This document shows, piece by piece, positions 51,629 through 60,647 of a stretch of DNA of 64,000 bases (positions are counted from its first letter, which is position 1; every line of letters starts with the position of its first letter). The translations under genes were made by a program, and so were the position numbers. The notes beneath the pieces are model-generated. The model worked only from the letters and a program-made list of their open reading frames with translations, searched no databases and was not told the DNA's origin. The stretch is from Saccharopolyspora flava (GTDB taxonomy: Bacteria; Actinomycetota; Actinomycetes; Mycobacteriales; Pseudonocardiaceae). The stretch covers positions 238,164 through 302,163 of the forward strand of contig NZ_FOZX01000008.1 in assembly GCF_900116135.1 (NCBI RefSeq), in the 5' to 3' direction.

Positions 51629-53632
51629 TCAATCCTTCTCAGCGAGACGACGAAGCATCTCGTTGTAAGCACTCAAATCAGCATCCCCGTCCTTCTCCGC
51701 CTTACGATCAAGACGACGGGCCTGCCGTTGATCCGCCCGAGACCACTGGATCAGCAGCGCCAGCATCACCACCACCAACGGCACCTCCCCGGAAGCCCAG
51801 GCCAGAGCCCCGCCGAGCCGCTGGTCGGTGAGCAGGTCGGTCATCCACGGCAGGTCGAGGCTGCGGTAGAAGTCACCGCCGATGGGCTCGGCGGACATCA
51901 TCAGCGCGATGCCGAAGAAGGCGTGGAAGGGCATGGAGGCGAAGACCATCCCGACCTTGCCGATGGGCGGCAGCTGGCGCGGTGACGGGTCGATGCCGAT
52001 CACGGGCCAGTAGAAGACGTAGCCGACGAGCAGGAAGTGCGCGTTCATCGCCAGGTGCGCCCAGTGCTGGTAGAGCGCCACGTCGAACAGGCCGGTGAAG
52101 TACAGCGCGTAGAACGAGCCGACGAACAGCACGAGCGCGACGACGGGGTGGGTGAGCGCGCGGGTCAGCGGCGAGTGCACGAACGCGGTCAGCCACTCGC
52201 GCGGTCCCGGCGGCTGCCCCTTGCCCGCGGGTTTGAGGACGCGCAGAGCCAGCGACGTGGGGCCGCCGAGCACCAGGAACACCGGCGCCAGCATGGACAG
52301 CAGCATGTGCTGGCCCATGTGCACGCTGAACACGGCGGGCGCGTAGCGGCCGACGCCCATGGAGGTGGCGAAGAGGACGGTCAGGCAGCCGCAGAGCCAG
52401 GCGATGGTGCGCCCGACGGGCCACTTGTCGCCGCGGCTGCGCAGCCGGTGCACGCCCCACAGGTAGAGCCCGGCCAGGACCAGCGAGGCCGTGCCGTAGA
52501 CGAGGTCGAAGCGGAAGTCGAACAGCAGCCGCAGCGCGGTGGGCGGCGCGTCGAGGGCGTAGCCGACGATGAGCTCGGTGCGGCTGGGCACCGTGGTGTA
52601 GCCGCCGGGCGGCGGGGTGCGGCCGAGCGCGACGGCGACGCCGAGGGTGGCGAACATGATCAGCACTTCGACGGCGCCGAGCCGCAGCAGCCCGGACGAT
52701 CCGGCTTCCAGCCGGGCCACGACCTTGCTGCGCTGCACGTATCCGAACACGCCGAGCACCAGCAGGCCGATGATCTTGAGCAGCACCAGCAGCCCGTAGG
52801 TGGAGCCGAGCAGCTGCTCCGGCGAGACCCGCACCAGCGCGTTGATCACCCCGGACAGGGCCATCGCGACCCAGCTGACCAGGGCGATCACCGAGAACCG
52901 GCGGGCGACCAGCGGCAGGTGCGCCCCGCCTCGGGCGGCGTGGGCGATGAGCGCGATCAGCCCGCCGACCCACAGCACGACTCCGACGAGGTGGAACAGC
53001 AGGCTGTTGGTGGCGATGTCGTGGGCGCCGCCGCTGGCGGAGTGGCCGGTGGCGATGACCGGCAGCATCCCGCCGAGGCCGAGCGCGAAGGTCACCACGG
53101 TCCAGCCCCAGGACAGCACGATCCGGCAGGCCAGGGCGACGACGAACGCGATGATCGCGGTCAGCGCCCAGGCCTTGGCCTCTTCGAGCGCGTCGACCAG
53201 CCCGAGCAGGACGTCGGCGCTGAGCACCTGGTCCACCGGGCGCCCGGTGGCGTCGGCGCAGAGGAACGGCACCACCAGCGCGGCCCCGACGAACCACACC
53301 GAGGCGGCCCAGCCCGCGGTGCGCACGGCGGCGTAGCCGTCGGCGAGCAGCGCCCCCGAGCGGCTCGCGGGGATGCCGAACGAGGCCAGCAGCAGGGAGC
53401 CGATGGTGACCACGGCTCCGGTCTCGGCGATCACCCGGACCACGGGCAGCCCGTACTGGGTGACGGGGCCGGGGTCGGGCAGTCCGAGCAGGGCGTAGTT
53501 GGCTCCGGCGGACAGCGTGGTGAGGCCTGCGGCGATCAGCGCCGCGAGCACTCCTGCGGTGAAGACCAGCACGCCGACCGTGCCGGAGGCACTGCGCCGG
53601 GAACTCTGTTCGGCGACGGACTCGGATGGCAC
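51629..53632 (-). CDS. CopD-CtaG fusion membrane protein (copper handling/oxidase assembly)
   Basis: 667 residues, GTG start, about 15 membrane helices. The N-terminal half (about 130-335) is CopD-like (HSASGGAHDIATNSLLFHLVGVVLWVGGLIAL, spread), with conserved His for copper. The C-terminal half (about 375-640) is the caa3_CtaG domain (HMGQHMLLSMLAPVFLVLGGP, FYWPVIGIDPSP, PFHAFFGIALM). Such fusions are common in actinobacteria and are thought to deliver copper to cytochrome oxidase. The short C-terminus is cytoplasmic and charged. Confidence 0.88.
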   Translation of the reverse strand: MPSESVAEQSSRRSASGTVGVLVFTAGVLAALIAAGLTTLSAGANYALLGLPDPGPVTQYGLPVVRVIAETGAVVTIGSLLLASFGIPASRSGALLADGYAAVRTAGWAASVWFVGAALVVPFLCADATGRPVDQVLSADVLLGLVDALEEAKAWALTAIIAFVVALACRIVLSWGWTVVTFALGLGGMLPVIATGHSASGGAHDIATNSLLFHLVGVVLWVGGLIALIAHAARGGAHLPLVARRFSVIALVSWVAMALSGVINALVRVSPEQLLGSTYGLLVLLKIIGLLVLGVFGYVQRSKVVARLEAGSSGLLRLGAVEVLIMFATLGVAVALGRTPPPGGYTTVPSRTELIVGYALDAPPTALRLLFDFRFDLVYGTASLVLAGLYLWGVHRLRSRGDKWPVGRTIAWLCGCLTVLFATSMGVGRYAPAVFSVHMGQHMLLSMLAPVFLVLGGPTSLALRVLKPAGKGQPPGPREWLTAFVHSPLTRALTHPVVALVLFVGSFYALYFTGLFDVALYQHWAHLAMNAHFLLVGYVFYWPVIGIDPSPRQLPPIGKVGMVFASMPFHAFFGIALMMSAEPIGGDFYRSLDLPWMTDLLTDQRLGGALAWASGEVPLVVVMLALLIQWSRADQRQARRLDRKAEKDGDADLSAYNEMLRRLAEKD

Positions 53633-53725
53633 GTACCGAGCGTAACCGTCGCTGTGCGCCGATCACCGGTCAGGATGGCGCACCTGGGCGTGGTCTCCCG
53701 CACTCACCGCGGCTACGGTTACCCC

Positions 53726-54310
53726 GTGCCGAAGTTCCGTGACCGCCTGCCACGTCTGCTCGTGCTGTGCGTGCTGGCCGGCGGCTCGGCGCTGGCCGGC
53801 TGCGCGGCCGACGTCTCGGGCACCCCCATCCCGGCCGCGGGCTTCCAGGACCAGCCCGAGGCGACCGAGACCCGCTCGGCGATCGCGACGCCCCCGAACA
53901 TCCCGGCCCCGCGCGGCGAGGTCGATCCCTGCACCCTGCTCGCCCCGGCCGACCTGGTGCCGGTCGGCGGCGTGGTGGGTCCGCCGCACCCCGGCAACCC
54001 GGTCCCGGGCGCGTGCGCGCACCTGCTGGGCGGGCAGCCGGACAACACGGCGGCGGCGGGCTTCCACGAGCCGTACCGGGTCCTCGCCCAGCGGCAACCG
54101 CGGGGCGTCGAAGTGGACGTGCTCGGCTACTCCAGCTGGCTGTACTGCGAGCCCGTCACCGGGTACCAGACGTGCACGGCCGCGACGGCGATCAGACCGG
54201 ACAGATCGCTGCTGACGATGCTGTCGCTCAAGGACGCCTCGGCCGCCGACACCGCGGACCGCCTCTTCGGCCTGACCTCGGCCGCCCTGCGGAAACTCCC
54301 CCCGGCATAA
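53726..54310 (+). CDS. DUF3558-type lipoprotein
   Basis: 194 residues from GTG 53726. A signal peptide with lipobox LAGC (Cys at about 29) marks an exported lipoprotein. The mature part shows DPCTLLAPADLVPVGGV and the C-terminal domain seen in DUF3558 proteins of Pseudonocardiaceae and mycobacteria, with paired Cys (CTLL, CAHLL, CEPVTGYQTC). Function unknown. A long upstream in-frame extension is antisense to the CopD-CtaG gene and is rejected. Confidence 0.75.
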   Translation: MPKFRDRLPRLLVLCVLAGGSALAGCAADVSGTPIPAAGFQDQPEATETRSAIATPPNIPAPRGEVDPCTLLAPADLVPVGGVVGPPHPGNPVPGACAHLLGGQPDNTAAAGFHEPYRVLAQRQPRGVEVDVLGYSSWLYCEPVTGYQTCTAATAIRPDRSLLTMLSLKDASAADTADRLFGLTSAALRKLPPA

Positions 54311-54442
54311 CCCGCTTGCCGGTTGTCGAAAAGCTTGCCGTTGTGTACCGGCTCGGCAACGTTGCCGCGTCGTTCCCACACGCGATGCGGCCGACCGCTA
54401 CCCTCCTTGCTGCACAACGTCGGGCATACCACCCACCGAACG

Positions 54443-54516
54443 GCCCCCATAGCTCAGCCGGATAGAGCAAAGGACTTCTAATCCTTAGGTCGCAGGTTCG
54501 AGTCCTGCTGGGGGCG
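54443..54516 (+). tRNA. tRNA-Arg (anticodon TCT)
   Basis: 74 nt cloverleaf: acceptor GCCCCCA/TGGGGGC, D arm GCTC...GAGC, anticodon stem AAGGA/TCCTT around loop CTTCTAA (anticodon 54477-54479), T arm GCAGG-TTCGAGT-CCTGC, discriminator G at 54516. CCA is not encoded. An integrase gene starts its 3' end 76 bp downstream, so this tRNA is the probable attB site of the element; the T arm and 3' end are the likely att core. Confidence 0.95.
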
Positions 54517-54541
54517 CCGAACCCCCTGGTAACGCAAGTGG

Positions 54542-54571
54542 GGGGGTTGATCTGGTACAAGATCAACCCCC
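54542..54571. terminator. Hairpin terminator between tRNA-Arg and int
   Basis: GGGGGTTGATC pairs perfectly with GATCAACCCCC (11 bp) across loop TGGTACAA. It can end the tRNA transcript and, on the other strand, the int transcript. Confidence 0.7.
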
Positions 54572-54591
54572 ACTTTACCCCCACAATTGGA

Positions 54592-55743
54592 TCAGCTCCC
54601 CGGATCGAGCTTGTCCAACGCTTCGGACGCCGAGCCGCCCGCGGACTTGCGATCCATGTAGACGTCCTGGGTCATGCTGACCTTCTCGTGACCCAGGTAG
54701 TCGGCGATCTCGCGAGCCGACTTGCCGGCCTTATCCATCTCGGTCGCGACCAGGTGCCGGAAGGCGTGCGGGTGAAGCCCCTCCCAAGAAGTGCCGGCCA
54801 CCGCGCTCCGGATGTCAGCGCGCGTGTTGTCCGGGTCACGGAGCGTGCCCGTAGCCGATGGGAACACCCACTCCGAGTCAGCCACCTCAGCGCGACCCCG
54901 CAGGAGCCTCATCGCCCACGCCGGGGGCGAGATCGTCCGCATTCCAGCCGTGGACTTCGTGTGCGGCTGGACGAACAGACCGACGCCCGGTTCACGGATG
55001 ACAGTGCCCTTGATCGCGAGAGTGCCTGCTTCGAAGTCCACCTTGGTCCAGTCGAGCGCCAACAGCTCCCCGATCCGGCAGCCCAGCGCCGACAGCACAT
55101 CGATGAGGTCCGGCAGGTCCCAGCGGCCCCACTTCGCATTGCTACGCAGATGACTGCGGAGGCCCGGAAGCTCATCCACGGTCAGCACCATCCGCGACTC
55201 TGCTGCCGCCTTCTTCTTGCTCTTACGAGGCAGAACGACCTCTCGGACCGGGTTGGTTTCCAGGGCGTCGAAGCGGACAGCCACACCCAGGATCCCCGAG
55301 AGCACGACCTTGGCGTGTTTCGCGCTACCCGGCCCTGCTGATTCGTGCACGGACCGCAGAACCTTCGACGTCAGCGAAACCGTGCACTCCGAGATCCGCA
55401 GGTCAGCGACCGCATCCTTAAGATCTCGATCCCAACTCTGGTGGTATGTGTTCTTGGTCCGCAGTGCCTTGTCCGACTCATCCAACTCACGAAGCCAGAT
55501 CTCAGCCACCTCCCGGACCTTGGAGGAGGCGTGGACGTCGTCACCAGCGACGGCCCGAGCGCGATCCCGCAATGCTTCCTTGAGCCTGTCAGCGGCGTTC
55601 GTCTTGCTCGTGCCGACCTTCTCAACCTCGCGTACCGCGCCGTCGTAATCGCGGTACTTCGTTCGCGCCCGGTACCTCTTCGGTCCCAGCTGGTAGATCC
55701 GAATCTCGCCGTACGTGCCCAGCGGAAGCGGCGGCCGTCCCAT
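54592..55743 (-). CDS. int: Tyrosine-type site-specific integrase
   Basis: 383 residues. Catalyses integration and excision at the tRNA. An N-terminal AP2-like arm-binding part and SAM-like core-binding domain (about 75-165) precede the catalytic domain. Catalytic residues: Arg in GCRIGELLAL, HAFRH, His in LGHEKVSM and Tyr in TQDVYMDR. Its end faces the tRNA, as usual for elements that use a tRNA 3' end. The start overlaps the xis stop. Confidence 0.95.
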   Translation of the reverse strand: MGRPPLPLGTYGEIRIYQLGPKRYRARTKYRDYDGAVREVEKVGTSKTNAADRLKEALRDRARAVAGDDVHASSKVREVAEIWLRELDESDKALRTKNTYHQSWDRDLKDAVADLRISECTVSLTSKVLRSVHESAGPGSAKHAKVVLSGILGVAVRFDALETNPVREVVLPRKSKKKAAAESRMVLTVDELPGLRSHLRSNAKWGRWDLPDLIDVLSALGCRIGELLALDWTKVDFEAGTLAIKGTVIREPGVGLFVQPHTKSTAGMRTISPPAWAMRLLRGRAEVADSEWVFPSATGTLRDPDNTRADIRSAVAGTSWEGLHPHAFRHLVATEMDKAGKSAREIADYLGHEKVSMTQDVYMDRKSAGGSASEALDKLDPGS

Positions 55744-55922
55744 CAGACCACCCCCTCACCCAGCGAATCGAACCATCGCTCCACGTCGTCGGGCTTGTAC
55801 CTGACGTGCTTACCGACACGACGCCCCATCGGCCCGTACCCCTTAGCGCGCCAGTCATACACGGTTTTGATCGGGACACCGAGGTAGTCGGCCACGTCCT
55901 GCGTTCCCCAGAGATTCCGCAT
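55743..55922 (-). CDS. xis: Excisionase/MerR-like helix-turn-helix protein
   Basis: 59 residues from ATG 55922, preceded by AAAGGAC. A compact winged helix (WGTQDVADYLGVPIKTVYDWRAKG, spread over about 5-28; GKHVRYKPDDVERWF) of the AlpA/Xis kind. It shares a TGATG junction with int and lies 2 bp from repSA. The probable role is to direct the integrase towards excision. Confidence 0.85.
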   Translation of the reverse strand: MRNLWGTQDVADYLGVPIKTVYDWRAKGYGPMGRRVGKHVRYKPDDVERWFDSLGEGVV

Positions 55923-55924
55923 GG

Positions 55925-57298
55925 TCAGTCCGTCCTTTCGTTGGCGTAGCGGTCTTTTCGGGCTTGGCGCTTGCGGTCGGCGATGGCGAGGGCGAGTTCC
56001 TGCTCCTCGGGATCGCGGTGGCCGATGCTGGTCATCTCCCAGTGGTTGACCACGGCCACCGAGTCGGCGGTGACGCCGAGTTCGTCGAGGTTCTGCTCCA
56101 GGCGCCAGATCTGGCGGTCGCCCCGGATGCGCTTGAACGTCGTGGAGTAGCGCTGGGACTTGGACAGGAAGTGCCCGCGGAACGCGAGCATGTGGCACCA
56201 GCGCCGCAGGTTGAGACCGTCGAGGTCCTCCAGGCCGCCGAGGTCCCACGCGGTGCGCATGATCTGCCGGTGGTGCTCGCTGGCTTCCAGGAGCTCGATG
56301 TGTTCGCGGGATCGGATCGGCCGATCGGCGGCCTCGGACTTCCCGGTGCCCTTGGTGGCGTACTTGGCGACGTAGGAGGCCAGCCGGTCATCGGTGATGG
56401 CGCCCTGGTCGTCTTCGACCTGGTGGGCGTCCACTGCCCGGATCGGTCGGACGTCGATCTGCTCTCCCCAGGTCAGCAGCCGCGTGGTGCTGTCGATCTC
56501 GGGCGCTTCGACGCCGGTCGCGGCGTGTGCGGCGTGGACGGCGTCGGTGAGCAGATCAGCGGTGGCCCAGGACGGAGTCGCGTCGGCTGCGCCTTCCGGG
56601 CCGTCGAGACGGATCATCGCGTGGAAGTGGATGACGCCGCGCTTCTGGAACTCGGCGACCTTGGCGTACGACAACCGAGCGTGGTCCTTGAGGCTCTTCA
56701 CCGGGATACCGGCCGCGCGGGCGATGTGTCGCCGGAGGTAGATGGTGAAGCGGTTCCACAACTTCCCGGCGTGGGCTTGCCAGAGGACGTGGCCGGTGTA
56801 GTCGTAGCCGCTGGGGTCGACGGGCTGGCCGATGGCCGGATCGTCTTCGTGGTGGTAGCGGCCGCAGCGGCACGGAATCCGCTTGCCGTTGGCCGAGGTC
56901 CGGCGGTTGTGGACCGGCCCGAACGAGGGGGCGGTCAAGGTGACGAACAACCGCGGTTTGTCGGCCACGGTGACCGGCACGCCCTTGGAACCGCCGGACA
57001 TCCCGGCACGCACGAGGTGGAAGGCGTCGGCAGCGTAGCGGTCGGAGCAGGCCGGGCAGACCGACTCGCGGCGGTTGCCGCAGGGGGCGAACAGGTGCCC
57101 GGACTTCAGGGCCGGGGTGCCGTCGGGCTTGGACAGCAGCGCGCCGGTGGTCTTGTCGGTGAGCATCCAGTGTCCGGTCAGCCGGACCGGGTGGGCGCAT
57201 CCGCCGGTGGCTTCCACCATCGAGCGCCACTGCTGGTAATCCGGGGACTGGAGCCGCCGGGCGAGGCGGTCCACCGCCGGGACTTCGGGCAATGCCAT
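55925..57298 (-). CDS. repSA: RepSA-type replication initiator (HUH rolling-circle)
   Basis: 457 residues from ATG 57298 with GGGAGGTC upstream. Replicates the excised element by nicking its origin. Cys clusters (CGNRRESVCPACSDRY, CRCGRYHHED) form the N-terminal zinc-like region; the HUH motif is in RGVIHFHAMIRLDG (about 228-241); motif 3 with the nicking Tyr is in LASYVAKYATKGTGK. Matches initiators of pSAM2-like elements in length and motifs. Confidence 0.9.
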   Translation of the reverse strand: MALPEVPAVDRLARRLQSPDYQQWRSMVEATGGCAHPVRLTGHWMLTDKTTGALLSKPDGTPALKSGHLFAPCGNRRESVCPACSDRYAADAFHLVRAGMSGGSKGVPVTVADKPRLFVTLTAPSFGPVHNRRTSANGKRIPCRCGRYHHEDDPAIGQPVDPSGYDYTGHVLWQAHAGKLWNRFTIYLRRHIARAAGIPVKSLKDHARLSYAKVAEFQKRGVIHFHAMIRLDGPEGAADATPSWATADLLTDAVHAAHAATGVEAPEIDSTTRLLTWGEQIDVRPIRAVDAHQVEDDQGAITDDRLASYVAKYATKGTGKSEAADRPIRSREHIELLEASEHHRQIMRTAWDLGGLEDLDGLNLRRWCHMLAFRGHFLSKSQRYSTTFKRIRGDRQIWRLEQNLDELGVTADSVAVVNHWEMTSIGHRDPEEQELALAIADRKRQARKDRYANERTD

Positions 57299-57316
57299 GT
57301 GACCTCCCAGAAGAGG

Positions 57317-57371
57317 GCTCGGCGGAGCACCCACGGAGGTCGTTCCCGTGCTCGGTGGATGCCCGCCGAGC
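57317..57371. other. Nested hairpin before repSA, candidate origin or terminator
   Basis: GCTCGGCGG (57317-57325) pairs with CCGCCGAGC (57363-57371) around a second stem GAGCAC (57325-57330) with GTGCTC (57348-57353). Located 19 bp upstream of the repSA start. Could terminate the upstream spdB transcript or form the double-strand origin nicked by RepSA. Confidence 0.45.
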
Positions 57372-57413
57372 AGGGGTTGAACTCGCGATCTTCAGTTGTG
57401 GGGTGCCGTCACA

Positions 57414-58334
57414 TCAGGCCACGGGGTGGCCGTTGGTGACGGGCTTTTCGGCGGCGTTGAGATCGGCGACGATCTGCGCGGCCACCGGTTCCGGCAGGCG
57501 GACAACCTGGCGGATGTCGGCTGCGGTGAACACCCGGCCTTCGGTCTTCGCGTGTTCCCAGGCGTCGGAAATTCCCTGTACGACGCCAGCCGGGAGGTTC
57601 ATCGATTTCCCGATGACCGAGGTGGTGTCCGGTCGTTCCGCCGGTCGCGGACGTTCAGTGGACGCGGTGGCTGGCCTTTCTGGCAGCTCCGGTACCTCCG
57701 GTCGTTCCGGCACTTCGGCCGGTCCCGGGTCCACCGGTTGTTCCGGTACGGGTGGGTCGGCGACGGCGTAGGCGGCCAAGATGACCTGCCGTTGCCGGGC
57801 CTGAATGACCGGGATGACCTCGGCGATGCCGTAGACGATCACCGGGATGATCGCGTGCACGACCGCCGAACCGGCGTTGAACTCCCCCCACCGGCCCGCC
57901 AGCAGCGGGATCAGTTGCGGAATGACGTTCATCAACAGCGTCGAGGTCAACAGGACCCGCTTGAGCCGCGACCACCACTGGTGATCAGGTGAAACCCCGT
58001 GGGCGAGGATCACCGCCTCGAAGTTCAACAGCACGATCAACAGGCCCGCGAACATCGGCTCGACCGTCCAGGCCGCCCACCACAGCGGGTCCTCTCGTGT
58101 GGAGTCCCCGGCGAGGAACTGCTGCACGCCGGTGGTGGTGAACACCAGCCCCAGCGCCAGGAAGAACCACAGCCCGGCGAGGGTCCACCGCCCGTTGCGC
58201 TCCATCTCCACGGCCTGAAGATCCGGATCACGGATCAAGCCCCGCAGATGCCGAGCCTCGGAGATCCGGTCCCCGAGCTTGCGGACCCGCCGTGTCCTGC
58301 CGTCGTCGGCGTCGCCGTGCTCTGGCTGCTCCAT
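57414..58334 (-). CDS. spdB: SpdB-like conjugal spreading membrane protein (DUF2637 type)
   Basis: 306 residues from ATG 58334. Four hydrophobic helices between about 50 and 175 (LAGLWFFLALGLVF..., FAGLLIVLLNFEAVILAHG, LLTSTLLMNVIPQLIPLLAG) are followed by a Pro/Glu-rich linker and a C-terminal helical domain (SDAWEHAKTEGRVFTAADIRQVV). Spd proteins support spread of the transferred element along the mycelium. Operon position between repSA and traB fits. Confidence 0.75.
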   Translation of the reverse strand: MEQPEHGDADDGRTRRVRKLGDRISEARHLRGLIRDPDLQAVEMERNGRWTLAGLWFFLALGLVFTTTGVQQFLAGDSTREDPLWWAAWTVEPMFAGLLIVLLNFEAVILAHGVSPDHQWWSRLKRVLLTSTLLMNVIPQLIPLLAGRWGEFNAGSAVVHAIIPVIVYGIAEVIPVIQARQRQVILAAYAVADPPVPEQPVDPGPAEVPERPEVPELPERPATASTERPRPAERPDTTSVIGKSMNLPAGVVQGISDAWEHAKTEGRVFTAADIRQVVRLPEPVAAQIVADLNAAEKPVTNGHPVA

Positions 58335-58345
58335 GTTCCCTCCCC

Positions 58346-58531
58346 CTACTGCGCCGGGCTGAACAGCTTGATCAGGCCCCGCACGAGCAGCACCAGGCCG
58401 ACGCCGATACCGATCGCGACGGCCGGGCTGAACACCAGCCAGACCAGCGCCAGCACGCCCAGCACGAAGGCCAGGACTCCGAGGCTCATCAATACGCCCT
58501 TGCCGGACAGTTCAACGTGGACGATGTGCAT
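58346..58531 (-). CDS. Small membrane protein, SpdA-like by position
   Basis: 61 residues, AAGGAG 9 nt before the ATG. One or two membrane helices (about 12-52, VLAFVLGVLALVWLVFSPAVAI) with short polar ends. Lies between traB and spdB, where AICEs often carry a small spread gene. The family assignment rests on context. Confidence 0.7.
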   Translation of the reverse strand: MHIVHVELSGKGVLMSLGVLAFVLGVLALVWLVFSPAVAIGIGVGLVLLVRGLIKLFSPAQ

Positions 58532-58557
58532 GGGTGAATCTCCTTACTGTGAATGGG

Positions 58558-60036
58558 TCAGGCGATCTCTTCGTCGTCTTCGTCGCCCTCGAAGTGCTCG
58601 ATCTCTTCGAGCTCGTCGTCCTCGAACTCCTCGAAGTCGACTTCGTAGGGGTTGGTGACCGTGCCGTCCGGCAACTCGACCTCCTTGCGGATCGGGGTCA
58701 CGTTGTTGAGCTCGGTGCAGAAGGCCACCAGCTCGGCGATGTCGTCATCGGTGCTGAAAGCGGCCCGGACGCGCTGGGGTTCCTTGCGTCCGTCGTTCTT
58801 GGCGTAGGCCACTCCAGCGAGGTAGGCGGGGATCTTGTCGGCGAACGCGCCGAGGTCCCGCATCCCTTCGCCGAGGCACATGTCCACGTACGAGGCGGAA
58901 TCGACTCGGAGCGCGATCTTGGTGGGAAACAGCCCACGCATGGGGACGACGTCCTTGGTGGGTTCCTGCGTCGCGGCGATGATCCGTCCGCCGACCGCGC
59001 GGAACTGCGTGAGGCCCTTGGACAACAGCTGGTGGAACTCCATGCGGATGTCCCGGTCGGTGTAGGCGGTCATCGCGGCCAGCTCGTCGCAGATCAGCAC
59101 GTCAAGCGGGGTTTCCCGGGACGGGGACGCGTCGCGGATGCCCTGGCGCCCGAGTTCGAACTTGCGCTCGTCCAGCGTCTGGACGTACTCCCGCATCAGC
59201 GCCAGTCCGGCGCGGTCGGAGTCGGCGAAGCGGTGATACATCTCCCGGCCGCCGCCGAGTTCCATGCCGCCCTTGGGGTCGATCACCCACAGCCGGACAT
59301 GACCGGCCCGGATCATCGGTGCCAGAGCGCGCTGGATGCCCCACAGCCACGAGCCCTTGCCCGCGCCGGTCTCGCCCGCCAACAGCACGTGGATGTCCCG
59401 CTTGACCAAGTCGAGGTGGAAAGGCCGGCCGAATTCGGTCCGGCCGATCTCCAGCTTGCGCAGGTCCACCGCGTCCACCGATTCCGGCATCGCGGGAAGC
59501 GGGATCACCATCTCGTTGAACGGTTCGCGCCGCTGGAAGTCCAGGGCGATCTTGCCGGGCTTGAGGATGCGCATCGACGCGGCCTGCGCCTTGAAGGAGT
59601 TTGCCAGCCGATCGAGGGCCTGCCCGTAGTCCTCGGGTTCCTGCCCTTTGGCCATGCGGATGTGCAGCGAGTCCCAAACCCAGTTCGAGCGGACCGCGAC
59701 CAGCTTCGGCACCAGTGAGTCACCGCGGTGGTCGGAGGTGACCAGCCCGCAGGAGGCGACCACGCGCATCCATTGGCGCTGGTAGATGGCCCATCGTCTC
59801 CACCAGGCCCGCACGAGTCGTCCGGCGAAGCGGTCGAAGGTCGGGGCGTCCAGCAACCTCCACGAGGCACCGGCCAACACCGCGATCCCTGCGGCCCACA
59901 GAACGGTCTGGTAGCCGAGCGTCACGCCCGCCGTGCCCACCGCTGTCGTGCTGCCCATCGTCCGGGGGTGCCGCAGCATCCAGCCGCCGACCACCCGCGC
60001 CGGAGTCCGTTCCGTGCCCACTCGCGTGTCTCGCAT
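58558..60036 (-). CDS. traB: TraB-like FtsK/SpoIIIE DNA translocase (conjugal transfer)
   Basis: 492 residues from ATG 60036, which has AAAGGGCAGG upstream; ATG 60054 lies at the foot of a terminator. Two N-terminal membrane helices (about 25-70), Walker A GETGAGKGS (about 225), Walker B VLICDELAAMT and a C-terminal helical part ending in a very acidic tail (FEEFEDDELEEIEHFEGDED). Actinobacterial TraB moves double-stranded DNA between hyphae as a hexameric pump without a relaxase. Confidence 0.9.
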   Translation of the reverse strand: MRDTRVGTERTPARVVGGWMLRHPRTMGSTTAVGTAGVTLGYQTVLWAAGIAVLAGASWRLLDAPTFDRFAGRLVRAWWRRWAIYQRQWMRVVASCGLVTSDHRGDSLVPKLVAVRSNWVWDSLHIRMAKGQEPEDYGQALDRLANSFKAQAASMRILKPGKIALDFQRREPFNEMVIPLPAMPESVDAVDLRKLEIGRTEFGRPFHLDLVKRDIHVLLAGETGAGKGSWLWGIQRALAPMIRAGHVRLWVIDPKGGMELGGGREMYHRFADSDRAGLALMREYVQTLDERKFELGRQGIRDASPSRETPLDVLICDELAAMTAYTDRDIRMEFHQLLSKGLTQFRAVGGRIIAATQEPTKDVVPMRGLFPTKIALRVDSASYVDMCLGEGMRDLGAFADKIPAYLAGVAYAKNDGRKEPQRVRAAFSTDDDIAELVAFCTELNNVTPIRKEVELPDGTVTNPYEVDFEEFEDDELEEIEHFEGDEDDEEIA

Positions 60037-60060
60037 GACTGCCTGCCCTTTCATGAAAAA

Positions 60061-60095
60061 GGGCGTCGGACTCCCGTTCTGGGAATCCGACGCCC
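60061..60095. terminator. Hairpin terminator upstream of traB
   Basis: GGGCGTCGGA and TCCGACGCCC pair, extended by CCC/GGG around GTTCT. On the minus strand it follows the small-gene pair at 60118-60545 and is followed by TTTTTC, so it should separate them from traB transcription. Confidence 0.7.
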
Positions 60096-60117
60096 TGCCG
60101 TGCTTGGGGTTGTGCGG

Positions 60118-60297
60118 TTAGCTTCTGCGCTGCGACATCTCCAGGTGGGCCACCAGGTCGCCCACCGTCCGCTTCAGCTGGTTCAGCGGACCACCGAGGC
60201 CCTTCGGAACGCCGAAGTTGGTCACCGTCTTGGTCAGCTCCAGCATGGTCGCGTCGATCTCGCGAACCGTGCCGGTCACACCGTCTGCATTGGCCAT
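60118..60297 (-). CDS. Small AICE protein, unknown (59 aa)
   Basis: 59 residues, probably one or two helices (VREIDATMLELTKTVTNFGVPKG). GGAG 10 nt before the ATG. Start overlaps the preceding stop as TAATG, so the two are translated together. No family recognised. Confidence 0.65.
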   Translation of the reverse strand: MANADGVTGTVREIDATMLELTKTVTNFGVPKGLGGPLNQLKRTVGDLVAHLEMSQRRS

Positions 60298-60545
60298 TAC
60301 TTGTACTCCTTCGCAACACTCGATCCACCGTGCTCGGCGATGCCCTCGCGCACCGCGTCCGCCGCCTTCGCCACCGCAGCGGCCAACTCCTGGGCCTCCG
60401 CGTAGTGCCGCTCCTCGACGAACTCGCCGTCGAGGAACTCGACCTTGTTCACGTCCTGGTTCAGCTGATCCATCAGCGAACCGATCGCCGACAGCCGCTT
60501 GACCCCGCGCGAATTGCGCCGGAACAGTTGCTTCATAACCTCCAC
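60297..60545 (-). CDS. Small AICE protein, unknown (82 aa)
   Basis: 82 residues from GTG 60545 with AAAGGTGG upstream (ATG 60536 is a second choice). Basic N-terminus (KQLFRRNSRGVKRL) followed by an acidic helix (VEFLDGEFVEERHYAEAQELAAAV, spread). Possibly DNA- or membrane-associated. Operonic with the 59-aa gene. Confidence 0.6.
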   Translation of the reverse strand: MEVMKQLFRRNSRGVKRLSAIGSLMDQLNQDVNKVEFLDGEFVEERHYAEAQELAAAVAKAADAVREGIAEHGGSSVAKEYK

Positions 60546-60647
60546 CTGAAACCACCTTTCCTTTCACCCGAGACAATCCCGGGAAAACCTGGTTACCGGC
60601 CGCCGAGGCAGCCCGAACCGTGAAAACCGAACGAGGAATTGAACAGG

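Noticed and set aside
52037..53725. N-terminal extension of the lipoprotein frame
   Set aside because: It is antisense to the CopD-CtaG gene and rich in Gln/His/Asp. The lipobox requires a start near 53726.
60045..60064. Another GTTTTCATGAAAAC palindrome (CCCTTTCATGAAAAAGGG)
   Set aside because: It shares only TTTCATGAAA; the arms belong to the adjacent terminator and the traB start region.
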